Origin: Butyrivibrio sp. YAB3001
GTDB lineage: Bacteria; Bacillota; Clostridia; Lachnospirales; Lachnospiraceae
Direction of reading: 5' to 3'
Assembly: GCF_900112195.1 (NCBI RefSeq)
Contig: NZ_FOKR01000010.1
Coordinates: 101,910 to 165,909 of the forward strand
Length of the DNA: 64,000 nucleotides
Below the pieces are notes generated by a model. It saw only the letters and a program-made list of their open reading frames with translations, did not search any database and was not told the origin of the DNA. The translations under genes and the position numbers were made by a program. Positions 20,743-28,524 of this stretch are shown in pieces (position 1 is the first letter of the stretch; each line of letters begins with the position of its first letter).

Positions 20743-20936
20743 TCACTGCTTCTTGCATATTTTTTCGCCATATCACAGGCGATTTCATAAAGCTTTTCCC
20801 TGATAGACTCCGGTTCGATTACAGTCACCTTATCCCTGCAGGAAAGCATCCATGATATCAGGCCTTCATCGTCCGCATATTCATGTTCAAAAAGGAGTGA
20901 TCCATACCTGATGCCTGTTATTATATTTGACATCAC
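20730..20936 (-). pseudogene. Relic: C-terminus of a WYL-domain regulator
   Basis: 68 codons, including FEHEYADDEGLISWMLSCRD then KVTVIEPESIREKLYEIACD. The pattern LxxEPExLRExLxxxAxxMxxxY is the usual end of YafY/DeoR-type WYL regulators. The HTH and most of the WYL domain are missing. It abuts the GNAT gene at 20937 with no intergenic space, as expected of a deletion scar. Confidence 0.65.
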
Positions 20937-21452
20937 TTAAATATCTTCGCGGTAAATAACTGAAACATGAGTGATTTCATTTGCTTCACCCGGATACTCT
21001 TTGTCAAAATGCATACCGATTGCTTCAGCGGTTTTGATGGAAGGTATATTTGTGTACTTGCAATACGAATACAATGCCGGATAAACTGTGTTCTGAAACG
21101 CCCAACTTCGCACGGCTGCAGCAGCTTCTTTTGCATACCCCCTGCACTGGCAGTCACGCCTTATGTGATAGCCTATTTCAGGCAGCATCTCTCCATCGAT
21201 ATTCTGAAGAGTTAAACCACAATCTCCGATCATTTCACCGGTTTCTTTCATACATACAGCCCACAGGCCGAATCCATTTTCTTCATAGCGTTTCATATTA
21301 CGCTTTATCCATTCCCTAACTCTTTTTTCATCAAAAGAATATGGATAGTGCTGCATGATATCGGAATCCGCCAAAACCACATATAAAGCATCAAAATCAT
21401 CCATATTCATTTCGCGTAAGAAAAGTCTCTCTGTTTCAAGAATCACTTTCAT
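20937..21452 (-). CDS. GNAT acetyltransferase (RimJ/RimL type)
   Basis: 171 residues. Begins MKVILETERLFLREMNMDDF, then GLWAVCMKETGEMIGDCGLT, EIGYHIRRDCQCRGYAKEAA (acetyl-CoA loop) and a C-terminal NIPSIKTAEAIGMHF segment. Predicted cytoplasmic N-acetyltransferase. Its SD (GGAGGTGA) is formed by the last codons and stop of the CAT-like relic upstream, suggesting the pair was once translated together. Confidence 0.92.
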   Translation of the reverse strand: MKVILETERLFLREMNMDDFDALYVVLADSDIMQHYPYSFDEKRVREWIKRNMKRYEENGFGLWAVCMKETGEMIGDCGLTLQNIDGEMLPEIGYHIRRDCQCRGYAKEAAAAVRSWAFQNTVYPALYSYCKYTNIPSIKTAEAIGMHFDKEYPGEANEITHVSVIYREDI

Positions 21453-21461
21453 ATAATTTCG

Positions 21462-21650
21462 TCACCTCCGTTGTTTTTCGTTGCAGAACGCATCCACCTC
21501 TTTTTCCAATAATCGAAAGACATTTGCAACCAGATATCCGTCCGCTATCGCATGATTCATAAGAACCGAGACCGGCATCATCAGTCTGTCATTTTCATCC
21601 CTATATCTCCCCCAATTAACGATTGGTAGAAAATAGAGCAAACCCTGGTC
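21462..21650 (-). pseudogene. Relic: C-terminus of a chloramphenicol-acetyltransferase-like enzyme
   Basis: Minus-strand frame reads LYFLPIVNWGRYRDENDRLM, then PVSVLMNHAIADGYLVANVF and RLLEKEVDAFCNEKQ before the stop at 21462. The HxxxDG-type catalytic segment (NHAIADGY) and the order of motifs are those of CatA/CAT-fold acyltransferases. The N-terminal two thirds are gone. It forms the ribosome site of the following GNAT gene. Confidence 0.75.
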
Positions 21651-21751
21651 CCATCAAACCTGGCCTGATTATGAATTATATAACTCTGTCCGATTATTAT
21701 CATCATGATAATAGCAATAATTGCTATTAATATATCTTTCTTTCTATTCAT
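21581..21751 (-). CDS. Small membrane-peptide ORF
   Basis: 56 codons: MNRKKDILIAIIAIIMMIII is a clear single membrane segment, then GQSYIIHNQARFDG and read-through into the antisense-free other frame of the CAT-like relic. GGAGTGGC precedes the ATG. The hydrophobic N-terminus could be a real small membrane protein; the tail appears to be a fusion by deletion. No family recognised. Confidence 0.35.
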   Translation of the reverse strand: MNRKKDILIAIIAIIMMIIIGQSYIIHNQARFDGTRVCSIFYQSLIGGDIGMKMTD

Positions 21752-21769
21752 GCCACTCCTGTTTTCATT

Positions 21770-21850
21770 CTAATATGTCAAAAGCCATATGGTACATATC
21801 CCTGGAATCAATACCACACCCATTGAATTTATTTCATGTTGCTTCTCCAT
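21770..21850 (-). CDS. 26-residue ORF with strong SD
   Basis: MEKQHEINSMGVVLIPGICT ... ending at 21770, preceded by AGGAGGAAACTGAG, one of the best ribosome sites in the region. Half the peptide is hydrophobic. It could be a short membrane peptide, a leader peptide, or the start of a deleted gene. The next ORF begins 18 nt on. Confidence 0.3.
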   Translation of the reverse strand: MEKQHEINSMGVVLIPGICTIWLLTY

Positions 21851-21903
21851 CTCAGTTTCCTCCTATATTGTATCTCTTTTATTTAATATGCATATTCTTA
21901 TAG

Positions 21904-22110
21904 CTACTCAATAATTTTCTCAGGCCATTTACATATCCCAACCTCAAGAGCACGTTCTTCTTTAAGGTGAAAATCTGCATATTTGCAGTACCAACAGCCT
22001 TGTATTGAGGGTATGGCATCCTCTCTTGGTGTATATGCAGGACAGATATCCTCCGGCCAGACGCTTCCATCTCTTTTGGGTACTTCATATCTATTTGAAT
22101 TTATTTCCAT
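21904..22110 (-). CDS. Small Cys-containing conserved protein
   Basis: 68 residues with EVPKRDGSVWPEDICPAYTP and CWYCKYADFHLKEERALEVG then ICKWPEKI. The CxxC and two further Cys suggest a small metal-binding knuckle. I recall comparable short proteins in Clostridia but no function. The ribosome site GAGGAAAGAGCGG is good. It stands alone between the terminator at 22184 and the small ORFs at 21770. Confidence 0.55.
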   Translation of the reverse strand: MEINSNRYEVPKRDGSVWPEDICPAYTPREDAIPSIQGCWYCKYADFHLKEERALEVGICKWPEKIIE

Positions 22111-22183
22111 TTACCGCTCTTTCCTCCTCATAAATAGCACTTACTTCTTTGCTCATATACAATCTAACACGCAAAGAAAAGCA

Positions 22184-22213
22184 GGCCTTAGCGTACACCG
22201 CATTAGGCCTGTT
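22184..22213 (-). terminator. Terminator hairpin of the shared family (b)
   Basis: CAGGCCT (22184-22190) pairs with AGGCCTG (22207-22213); the minus strand then reads GCTTTTCTTTG, and the loop has GTACACCG. It follows the XRE/SOR-like gene stop at 22228. Confidence 0.75.
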
Positions 22214-22227
22214 TTGCACTGCATTCA

Positions 22228-22905
22228 CTAATTCCGCGAGAATAGCATATCCGCTGTCTTTTCCAGTTCGCGTCTTTCCTGCGTATCATCGTATGATTTT
22301 TCCCTGTCATCAATGCCCTTAACCACATCTATAGAAAAGAGTCCGTCTTTATTGCAGTAGAAAAAGATTTTCTTTATCCCGGAAACTTTAAAATGCGCCT
22401 CGGCATTTCCTTCAGGATAGAGCTTCACCATTTGGATGCTGTCCGTGGATGTGGCTGCAATAAATGAAATGTAATGGAGCTTGGTCATCTCGTGATCAAT
22501 CCTGACATAGTACTCATCCTCAATACGTTCTATGAAGATCATATGGTTTTCATCTGAGTTTTCTGCCTCTTCCGGAAGGAGCTGTACTCCATGGCACTGT
22601 ATGACAGCATCACCCATGGCATGTACAGCATTCCCGCAGATGGGACATACATAAAACTTGGACCTGAGCATATTTGCAGATACGTTTTCGTTCTTTATCC
22701 TGTTTCCTGAGATCAGTTCTGTAACCGAAATCTGAAAAGCATCAGCGATAGGCTCTAAAAGAGCTATGTCAGGATATCCTTTTCCGTTTTCCCATTTACT
22801 GACTGTTTTATCGGTCACTCCAAGATGATCGGCAAGCTGAAGTTGTGTCATGTGCTTCTGCTTACGCATCTCCTTTATCACATCACCTGTTACATACTGG
22901 TTCAT
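22228..22905 (-). CDS. XRE HTH fused to a desulfoferrodoxin-like domain
   Basis: About 225 residues. Residues ~5-65 are an XRE helix-turn-helix (HMTQLQLADHLGVTDKTVSK, WENGKGYPDIALL). A desulforedoxin-like segment follows (FYVCPICGNAVHAMGD ... CHG), then a superoxide-reductase-like fold: ENHMIFIE, RIDHEMTKLHYISFI and FYCNKDGLF. In superoxide reductase the iron is held by four His and one Cys, the last His being in CNxHG; here that position reads CNKDG, so one ligand is altered. This points to an iron or redox sensor rather than an efficient enzyme (inference). Start at 22905 follows GAGGAGGCTG. A C-terminal relic of a paralogue lies at 18616. Confidence 0.85.
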   Translation of the reverse strand: MNQYVTGDVIKEMRKQKHMTQLQLADHLGVTDKTVSKWENGKGYPDIALLEPIADAFQISVTELISGNRIKNENVSANMLRSKFYVCPICGNAVHAMGDAVIQCHGVQLLPEEAENSDENHMIFIERIEDEYYVRIDHEMTKLHYISFIAATSTDSIQMVKLYPEGNAEAHFKVSGIKKIFFYCNKDGLFSIDVVKGIDDREKSYDDTQERRELEKTADMLFSRN

Positions 22906-23045
22906 AATCAGCCTCCTCATCAGTACATTTAAAACATCTAATGTAATGATATATCGGAGCTTTCATTTTAACCATCCACGGAAAGTAGAGTACTGCGGCT
23001 AAAAAATTTCACGTAACATCGCATTTAAGTGCCTCAATTATACTG

Positions 23046-23147
23046 TCATTTCGGATCCTTGCTGTCCAAAAGCAGATCAGCTATAGCACACAGGATTCCC
23101 CCGATTATTCCGATAATTCCCAAAACAAATCTTGCAGTATCCGTCAT
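23046..23147 (-). pseudogene. Short ORF resembling the N-terminus of a DUF6796-type membrane protein
   Basis: 33 codons: RFVLGIIGIIGGILCAIADL then LLDSKDPK and stop. I recall the start of DUF6796 proteins as a similar hydrophobic GIIGxxLCxxxDLLLDLKGP stretch, so this is probably a 5' fragment cut after the first membrane helix. GGAG lies 8 nt upstream of the ATG, within the end of the spacer after the AAC(3)-like gene. Confidence 0.45.
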
Positions 23148-23166
23148 TTTTTGTACTCCTCCAAAA

Positions 23167-23919
23167 TCATCTCCGTAACCCCCATAGTCCATATGGATCG
23201 CGCTTTAATTCTTTTTCATATAAAGAAACTACTGACCATATATCAAAAAACATCACCTTACAAGGACCGATAAACGCTTCTTTTATAAGTTTTTTTTCAT
23301 AGGCCATATCCTGTATCTTGTACCATGCCTTCACCGGCGGGTGCCCGGCTTCTATCATCCACTTATCTGGCGGATAGATTTTACAAATTTCTTCTGACGG
23401 AGCATAGATATCATTTATATCATCCGGGGTTATTCCTTCCACATAGTGCATTGCCGTAAGCTTGTAAATATCAACTCCCAGTAAAAGTGCTTTCCCACCA
23501 TTATGAATCGGATAATCCAACCCGCCACTTAGTGCTTCCCCGCCATGTTTACCCCATCCGGACGTACTTATAGTGTCTGCTCCGGTATAAGTGTCAGGAA
23601 GCTTTCTGAAAGTATCAGCCACAACACCCATCGCCGTTTTTTCAGCATCAGCCTCCAATATCTTTATCTTAACAGTAATCCCCAGCTTCTTATCTTCCTC
23701 TGAGAGATCCAACTCTTTACTCAGCCTGAGTGCAGGCATAAAGATACTGCCCTCTTCAGTAACCAGTTCTTTTAATGTATCTATGACTGTCTCTGCACCA
23801 CCTTCAAGTTCTCCAAAACTGCTAAGTGAAGAATGCACTTCCAAAGTCATTCCTTTTTCAATTCCAAGCTTTTGCAATGCCGACTTTAGTTCCTCTTTAG
23901 TTATAGTTCGTTTGCTCAA
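23167..23919 (-). CDS. AAC(3)-like aminoglycoside N-acetyltransferase
   Basis: 250 residues, usual for the Antibiotic_NAT family (PF02522, 250-280). It has LEVHSSLSSFGELEGGAETV, the MPALRLSKE region, STSGWGKHGGEALSGG, and LLLGVDIYKLTAMHYVE. These agree with AAC(3)/YokD-type acetyltransferases that move acetyl from acetyl-CoA to an amino group; chromosomal members often do not act on clinical aminoglycosides. The start is a TTG (23917-23919) with AGGAGGT five to six nt before it. No regulatory site seen. Confidence 0.88.
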   Translation of the reverse strand: MSKRTITKEELKSALQKLGIEKGMTLEVHSSLSSFGELEGGAETVIDTLKELVTEEGSIFMPALRLSKELDLSEEDKKLGITVKIKILEADAEKTAMGVVADTFRKLPDTYTGADTISTSGWGKHGGEALSGGLDYPIHNGGKALLLGVDIYKLTAMHYVEGITPDDINDIYAPSEEICKIYPPDKWMIEAGHPPVKAWYKIQDMAYEKKLIKEAFIGPCKVMFFDIWSVVSLYEKELKRDPYGLWGLRR

Positions 23920-24028
23920 AGTGACCTCCTACTTCCATGTGTCAAAGAAAAACAAACTAATAAAAGAAAGACAGCACCCAGCGTATTTTGTTTCTCCGAT
24001 TCTATCATTTGCCCATTTAAGCATGTTA

Positions 24029-24826
24029 TCAATCAAATTGTTTTTCATCATGACCTACCTCAGCTTTCTTTTTTAAATATATGAGAGCAATTATCAAAAT
24101 ATACACTGCTGACAAGCCGGCGTAGAACCATATATCAACCTGCAGGAAACAGTACAGGAAATTAAAACAGAAATGGATCACTATGCCATAAATCAGATTG
24201 TCGTTTTTCTCCATGAAATAGTTCATGATAAAACAAAGTCCGGTCATTACGATGACATTGGATAGGATATATGGAATCATCTGGATCCCCATGTAATCTG
24301 AATCAACAAACCATAGTATTGTATGCCAGAATGCCCATATAACTCCCTGGATCACAGATGCTTTAAAAAAGCTGTACTTTCCGTTCAAATATGGGCGAAG
24401 ATACCCTCTCCATCCGGATTCCTCTCCTGTAGGTCCTGTCGTTATTGAAAAAAGAAATGATGCCCAAAATGGATATGCTCCAAAGCTCCAGTATTCACTA
24501 AATGCTCTGCCCTGATGCAAAGATAGCAAAAGCACCGTAATAAGAGTCGCCCCAAGAGTTATAATGGCTGAAACCACTAATGTAACTATGTTGATCTTTC
24601 CGCCAAAGGCTTTTTTATAAAACTCACTTATTGTTTGTCCCGGACAGAAATACTTAAAACCTATTAGCAGCACAATTGTAGGTGCCCATGCACAGACATT
24701 TGATAAAACTCTCATTACAACCGGTGAGCAGTGAAACACCATACTTGCAGTCCCACACAATCCCAGCACCATAAACCAGAACACAATATAGCTTAATGCC
24801 ACATACCTTTTCATTTGCTTTTCCAT
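24029..24826 (-). CDS. CPBP-family intramembrane protease homologue
   Basis: 265 residues, about seven or eight membrane segments. The Abi/CPBP signature motifs are present: TTGPTGEESGWRGYLRPYL (EExxxR), AFWHTILWFVD (FxxxH) and HFCFNFLYCF (HxxxN/B-like). The family covers CAAX-type proteases and bacteriocin-immunity proteins. AGGGGGTAACGC precedes the ATG. A palindrome between its start and the TetR gene (24840-24856) matches the one in front of tetR, so it is probably repressed by that TetR protein. Confidence 0.9.
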   Translation of the reverse strand: MEKQMKRYVALSYIVFWFMVLGLCGTASMVFHCSPVVMRVLSNVCAWAPTIVLLIGFKYFCPGQTISEFYKKAFGGKINIVTLVVSAIITLGATLITVLLLSLHQGRAFSEYWSFGAYPFWASFLFSITTGPTGEESGWRGYLRPYLNGKYSFFKASVIQGVIWAFWHTILWFVDSDYMGIQMIPYILSNVIVMTGLCFIMNYFMEKNDNLIYGIVIHFCFNFLYCFLQVDIWFYAGLSAVYILIIALIYLKKKAEVGHDEKQFD

Positions 24827-24839
24827 GCGTTACCCCCTC

Positions 24840-24856
24840 ACCGACAGATTGTCGGT
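24840..24856. promoter_or_regulatory. TetR-type operator before the CPBP gene
   Basis: ACCGACA-GAT-TGTCGGT, perfect 7-bp arms, 14 bp upstream of the CPBP start codon. Nearly identical to the dyad at 25637-25655, which lies over the tetR start. Confidence 0.8.
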
Positions 24857-24871
24857 CTAATTGTCAAATAA

Positions 24872-24905
24872 TCGGGACTTACCAAATCACAGATAAGTCC
24901 CACAT
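24872..24905 (-). terminator. Probable terminator of tetR
   Basis: On the minus strand GGGACTTATC pairs with GGTAAGTCCC (one wobble), loop of eight, followed by GATTATTTG. Separates tetR from the CPBP gene. Confidence 0.5.
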
Positions 24906-24990
24906 GTATCTGACTCTATATTACATATCAAGTCGCGCTGCATCTCCTATTACACTTATTAAGTTCAATTATGCACGGATATTGCTTTGC

Positions 24991-25632
24991 TCAGAAAAAC
25001 CGCATCAATGCCTTCTCAAGGCTCCCTGCCTTTGCCCCGAGCATCTTTTCGATGTTGTAGATGAACGCGTTTCCCTTACGCTTCTTCTGCCTTGGCGTAA
25101 GGTTTTCATTATCATCGAATGCAATATTCCCATAGAGCATGATCATCTCGGCAGCTTCGTTTGGATACTTTGTGTCAAAGATACCGCTCTCATTCCCTTC
25201 CTTTATCAACTGAGCAATAAGCGGAACAACACCATTTATCAGACGTTCCTGCATCTTTTGGTGCAAAAGAGCATTCTGAGGCTTATGCATCTGCTCCATC
25301 ACTTCATTTCCGGCGCTTCCTTTTACTTGTAAGGAACCCAGTACTCCTGTCAGCCTCTTAAGGCTGGGAAGGCTTTTATCATTTACAATACTTCTGGCCT
25401 GACTAATTCCCTCCCTGGTCATTCTGTCGACTATTGCATCCAGAATTTCTTCCTTAGAGCCAAAGTGATGATACAGCGTTCCACGGGCAATTCCAATCCT
25501 CGCTATAATATCGTTTGTGCTTGCATTATCATAGCCCTTCTCTGCAAACAGCTCCTCAGCGACATCTAGTATTTCGTTCTTTCTTTCCTCTGCTGTTTTT
25601 ACAGTTCTCATATCCTTACCAAATTCAGCCAT
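24991..25632 (-). CDS. TetR-family repressor
   Basis: About 213 residues from ATG 25632 (the frame is open a few codons further, into the operator, so the shorter start is preferred). The HTH is ILDVAEELFAEKGYDNASTN, then DIIARIGIARGTLYHHFGSK, a textbook TetR N-terminus. The C-terminal helical domain is variable and would bind the inducer. It should bind the matching palindromes at 25637-25655 (own start region) and 24840-24856 (CPBP gene), controlling both. Ligand unknown. Confidence 0.93.
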   Translation of the reverse strand: MAEFGKDMRTVKTAEERKNEILDVAEELFAEKGYDNASTNDIIARIGIARGTLYHHFGSKEEILDAIVDRMTREGISQARSIVNDKSLPSLKRLTGVLGSLQVKGSAGNEVMEQMHKPQNALLHQKMQERLINGVVPLIAQLIKEGNESGIFDTKYPNEAAEMIMLYGNIAFDDNENLTPRQKKRKGNAFIYNIEKMLGAKAGSLEKALMRFF

Positions 25633-25636
25633 TTCA

Positions 25637-25687
25637 AACCGACACATTGTCGGTTATTATTGTATATTCCATCTACGAAAATGTAAA
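25637..25687 (-). promoter_or_regulatory. tetR promoter and operator
   Basis: TTTACA (25682-25687), 17 bp, TACAAT (25659-25664) is a good sigma-A promoter. The operator AACCGACA-N3-TGTCGGTT (25637-25655) covers the transcript start and lies just ahead of ATG 25632, a simple autorepression layout. Confidence 0.85.
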
Positions 25688-25693
25688 TAGTAT

Positions 25694-25742
25694 AAAACAG
25701 GCACAGCCCTTACATGGGTTTATGCCTGTTTTTCACTTCATT
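25694..25742 (-). terminator. Terminator hairpin of the shared family (c)
   Basis: AAAACAGGCA (25694-25703) with TGCCTGTTTT (25733-25742), inner GCCC/GGGT pairing. It lies past the MFS stop at 25764. Confidence 0.8.
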
Positions 25743-25763
25743 GTTTTTTGATATCAGTTCGAA

Positions 25764-27041
25764 TCAGTCAGTATATTTGTATTTTTTCATAATCTGACCT
25801 GATGTTATGCATAGCACAGTTCCGGTTACTCCAAGTATGAACATCATCAGTGCTGCTCCTGAGCCCTTTCCGCTTCCAAAAAGAAATGTCCAGAATGTAT
25901 CATCGCTTCTCAAAGTCATAAATGGCTCGCAAATTTTGTCTACAAAAATTCCTCCAAGAAATAGTCCAATTGGAATGGTAAAAAACTGCAACGTATTTCT
26001 GCAGGCATACACTCTTCCCTGGAGCTCAATCGGTATAACATTCCGCATTATTACATTCTGGTTAGCAGCCATAAGCGGTACGAACACCCATCCAATGATC
26101 TGACCAACACACCACAAAACCGGGCTTCTCGAAAATGCCAATAAGAAATTCTCTATTCCAAGAGCAAAAAGCATCGTCAGATATATGACCCTAACTCTGT
26201 CCTTTGGTTTCGGCAGAACCATTGGCAAAAAGCTCCCTGCTACCATTGCAAGCCCTGAACAGGCTGTTACAATCCCATACACATTGTTACCTTTTTGTGG
26301 GATAACAAGTGCCGGAAGTACTGCATCAAAAGCTGAAGCTGTAAGATTAACTCCTGACATGAACAGGATTACAGTATGTATAAGTGGTGTTTCTTTAAGG
26401 AATCTGATTCCCTCTTTTGCCAACTTGATCACGTTTTCGTTCTTATCAGTTCCACTTTGAATCTCTGGTAACCTGATAAAGAGCAGCAGCGAAATAAAAG
26501 CGATAGCAAAAGTCAGAAGATCTACAGCTATTACAACATCCAGCCCTGCCAGTCCATAAAGCGCTGCAGCAATAAGCGGATTTCCTATTGATATGAGCGA
26601 GCGTGACAACTGCTGAAAGCCGCTGGTCTTCTGATAATGCTCCTTGGGAACTAAAAGTGTATATGCCACCTCTGAAGCCGGCTGCTGAACAGTATTCATT
26701 AGCCCCGAAAGCGCATTAATTGCGTACAGATGCCACATAGTAAGTGTGTCAGTCTTGTACAAGACAAATACAATAACTGTAGTAAGCGCCGCCAAAAGGT
26801 CACAAATGAGCATGGTTTTCTTTTTATCGAATTTGTCTGTAATTGCCCCGGCAAAAATGCTCATAATAACGTATGGTGCATATGTGCAGATTGTAAGCGC
26901 CGCTGTGCTCAGTGCTGATCCGGTCTTTTCATACATCCAGAGCGTCAATGCAAACGACGTTATTGCACTTCCAAGCTGTGACAGACTCTGAGTGCTCCAA
27001 ATTATGTAAAAATCTCTTAATTCCTTTATTCTGTTTTTCAT
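25764..27041 (-). CDS. MFS efflux transporter (MFS_3/macrolide-efflux type)
   Basis: 425 residues, about 12 membrane segments. It starts with a cytoplasmic RIKELRDFYIIWSTQSLSQL, has the loop AGAITDKFDKKKTMLICDL (motif A), and a central charged loop. This matches the drug-exporter branch that includes Mef-type and EntS-like pumps. Substrate unknown. Translation is probably controlled: the SD (27050-27056) is partly inside a hairpin directly after an 11-codon leader peptide (27071-27106). Confidence 0.9.
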   Translation of the reverse strand: MKNRIKELRDFYIIWSTQSLSQLGSAITSFALTLWMYEKTGSALSTAALTICTYAPYVIMSIFAGAITDKFDKKKTMLICDLLAALTTVIVFVLYKTDTLTMWHLYAINALSGLMNTVQQPASEVAYTLLVPKEHYQKTSGFQQLSRSLISIGNPLIAAALYGLAGLDVVIAVDLLTFAIAFISLLLFIRLPEIQSGTDKNENVIKLAKEGIRFLKETPLIHTVILFMSGVNLTASAFDAVLPALVIPQKGNNVYGIVTACSGLAMVAGSFLPMVLPKPKDRVRVIYLTMLFALGIENFLLAFSRSPVLWCVGQIIGWVFVPLMAANQNVIMRNVIPIELQGRVYACRNTLQFFTIPIGLFLGGIFVDKICEPFMTLRSDDTFWTFLFGSGKGSGAALMMFILGVTGTVLCITSGQIMKKYKYTD

Positions 27042-27054
27042 GATAGTTTAACCT

Positions 27055-27106
27055 CCATACAAATATGTTTTCATTTGCATGGAGCATAAACACTGCAGTT
27101 GATCAT
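27055..27106 (-). promoter_or_regulatory. Leader peptide and SD-masking hairpin before the MFS gene
   Basis: AGGAGGAAGGTC and ATG at 27106 start an 11-codon peptide, MINCSVYAPCK, ending at 27071. Its stop codon overlaps a hairpin in the RNA, CCAUGCAAAU (27073-27082) with AUUUGUAUGG (27055-27064), fully paired with one G-U. The right arm includes the first two G of the MFS ribosome site GGAGGTT (27050-27056). This is the standard geometry of ribosome-stalling translational attenuators at drug-resistance genes. Confidence 0.65.
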
Positions 27107-27232
27107 GACCTTCCTCCTCTATGATATGTTATCATTCAAAATAATGCTTGTCATTCCTCTGAACTCATTCATACCACATAGCTGTGCGAAATTCGCTCAT
27201 TCTTTCCTCTCCTTCTGGTCTTACATTATCCA

Positions 27233-27655
27233 TCAATGTCCTTTGTGCTTCTCTTTCTTTTTCTGCTGCTTTAGTTCAAAAAGTCTTAACTCCTCTGCCT
27301 CTTTCTGTTCCCGGCTTTTGACCTTGCGCTCAAGTTTATTCTGCTCCTGCAATAGCTTTATCGCCTGTTGAGATTTTGTGCAAATACCTTTTTCTAAGAC
27401 CATTTTCTTTGCATCACGTTGTAATTTCTTAGGATTCCTTTTTCCTTCCTTGACCACTGTATCTACAGCAGGACTAAACTTCAGCCGATAATATTTTCGG
27501 ATAATAAATTCCTGAATCTCATAATCCTTGGGCTCTGCTCCAAAAGTTACTTTTGCCACAGACAATTTCCCATTTTCTACGCGTTCAAAAATTCCAACCC
27601 AGAAGGGATCATAAAAATATACTATTAATCTGCCACTCAATTGTTCAATTAACAT
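27233..27655 (-). CDS. yjdF: YjdF-family protein (DUF2992)
   Basis: About 140 residues: GRLIVYFYDPFWVGIFERVE, KVTFGAEPKDYEIQEFIIRK, FSPAV, then NPKKLQRDAKKMV and a long Lys/Glu-rich C-terminus. This is the YjdF (DUF2992) pattern. In other Firmicutes yjdF is often under a riboswitch answering azaaromatic compounds; here no such leader is present because the gene overlaps the end of the GNAT gene upstream, so translation is likely coupled. Function of the protein itself is unknown. A fragment resembling LRFSPAV is embedded in the relic at 32374. Confidence 0.88.
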   Translation of the reverse strand: MLIEQLSGRLIVYFYDPFWVGIFERVENGKLSVAKVTFGAEPKDYEIQEFIIRKYYRLKFSPAVDTVVKEGKRNPKKLQRDAKKMVLEKGICTKSQQAIKLLQEQNKLERKVKSREQKEAEELRLFELKQQKKKEKHKGH

Positions 27656-27657
27656 AA

Positions 27658-28524
27658 TCAATTTCTGCTCTGATAAAACATGTAGTGGTATTTATTTCTG
27701 AAACCGAGTCTGGAATAAAAATCCATGTCTGATATTACAAAAGCTCTCTTAGCACCTAACCTCTTTGCCCTACTCAGCGCTTCATGAATTACAGCCTTAG
27801 CTATTCCTCTTCCCCTATAGCTTGGGATAGTACAGACAGGCTCTACATACACGTAGTCCGTCTTGGGGTTATACCATAGACCGCATATGGAAATGAGTTC
27901 TCCCTCCTCATTGCATGCAGCCACACAGATATCCCTGTTAAAGTGCCTACGCGCCCTTGGGGTAGCGATCCCTTCTTTTTCAAACTTTTGTTTATCTTCT
28001 CCGTGATCAAACCCTTGCCAAAAAAGCCATGATAGCTCATAAATATCCTTAACAGGATTCGGGTTCACAAACTTAAGGTCCTCTGGCAAAGGAGCTCCAA
28101 ATTCCCTTTTCAGGTCCAGCTCCATGATATTTTCTGTTTGCTCATTCCTGATAAAGCCCTTGTTTAAGACCAAATCTATTTCATCTGTGTTGTCATCGCA
28201 GACTGCAAGGGAAAATCCAGAATCATCCATGAGATTAGTGCAGGCATAATCTAATATTTCAGGATATAACTGCTTATACTCAGGTAAGACTCCACAAAAT
28301 CCCTCACCGAAATACATATCATAGATTGCTGCACCAACAACGTTACCATCATCAAGCCAAAGCCCAATGGACTCAATCAAATCCTTATTGAATTCCGGAT
28401 GCTCATACATCCACTCAAATCTCGCCCAGTTCCAATTAATATGGCTTGTATCCCGAGCATTTAGTTCTATAAGAAAATCACATACTGCCTCATAATCATT
28501 ATCTGCATATTTCTTGAAATTCAT
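27658..28524 (-). CDS. GNAT acetyltransferase, two-domain
   Basis: 288 residues, about twice one GNAT domain. The N-terminal half (~1-130) is a degenerate GNAT fold. The C-terminal half contains YVEPVCTIPSYRGRGIAKAV, the acetyl-CoA loop, and SRAKRLGAKRAFVISDMDFY then SRLGF. Start MNFKKYADNDYEAVCDFLIE. Its start overlaps the stop of the GNAT gene upstream (28521), and it overlaps yjdF downstream, making a three-gene operon. Substrate unknown. Confidence 0.88.
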   Translation of the reverse strand: MNFKKYADNDYEAVCDFLIELNARDTSHINWNWARFEWMYEHPEFNKDLIESIGLWLDDGNVVGAAIYDMYFGEGFCGVLPEYKQLYPEILDYACTNLMDDSGFSLAVCDDNTDEIDLVLNKGFIRNEQTENIMELDLKREFGAPLPEDLKFVNPNPVKDIYELSWLFWQGFDHGEDKQKFEKEGIATPRARRHFNRDICVAACNEEGELISICGLWYNPKTDYVYVEPVCTIPSYRGRGIAKAVIHEALSRAKRLGAKRAFVISDMDFYSRLGFRNKYHYMFYQSRN

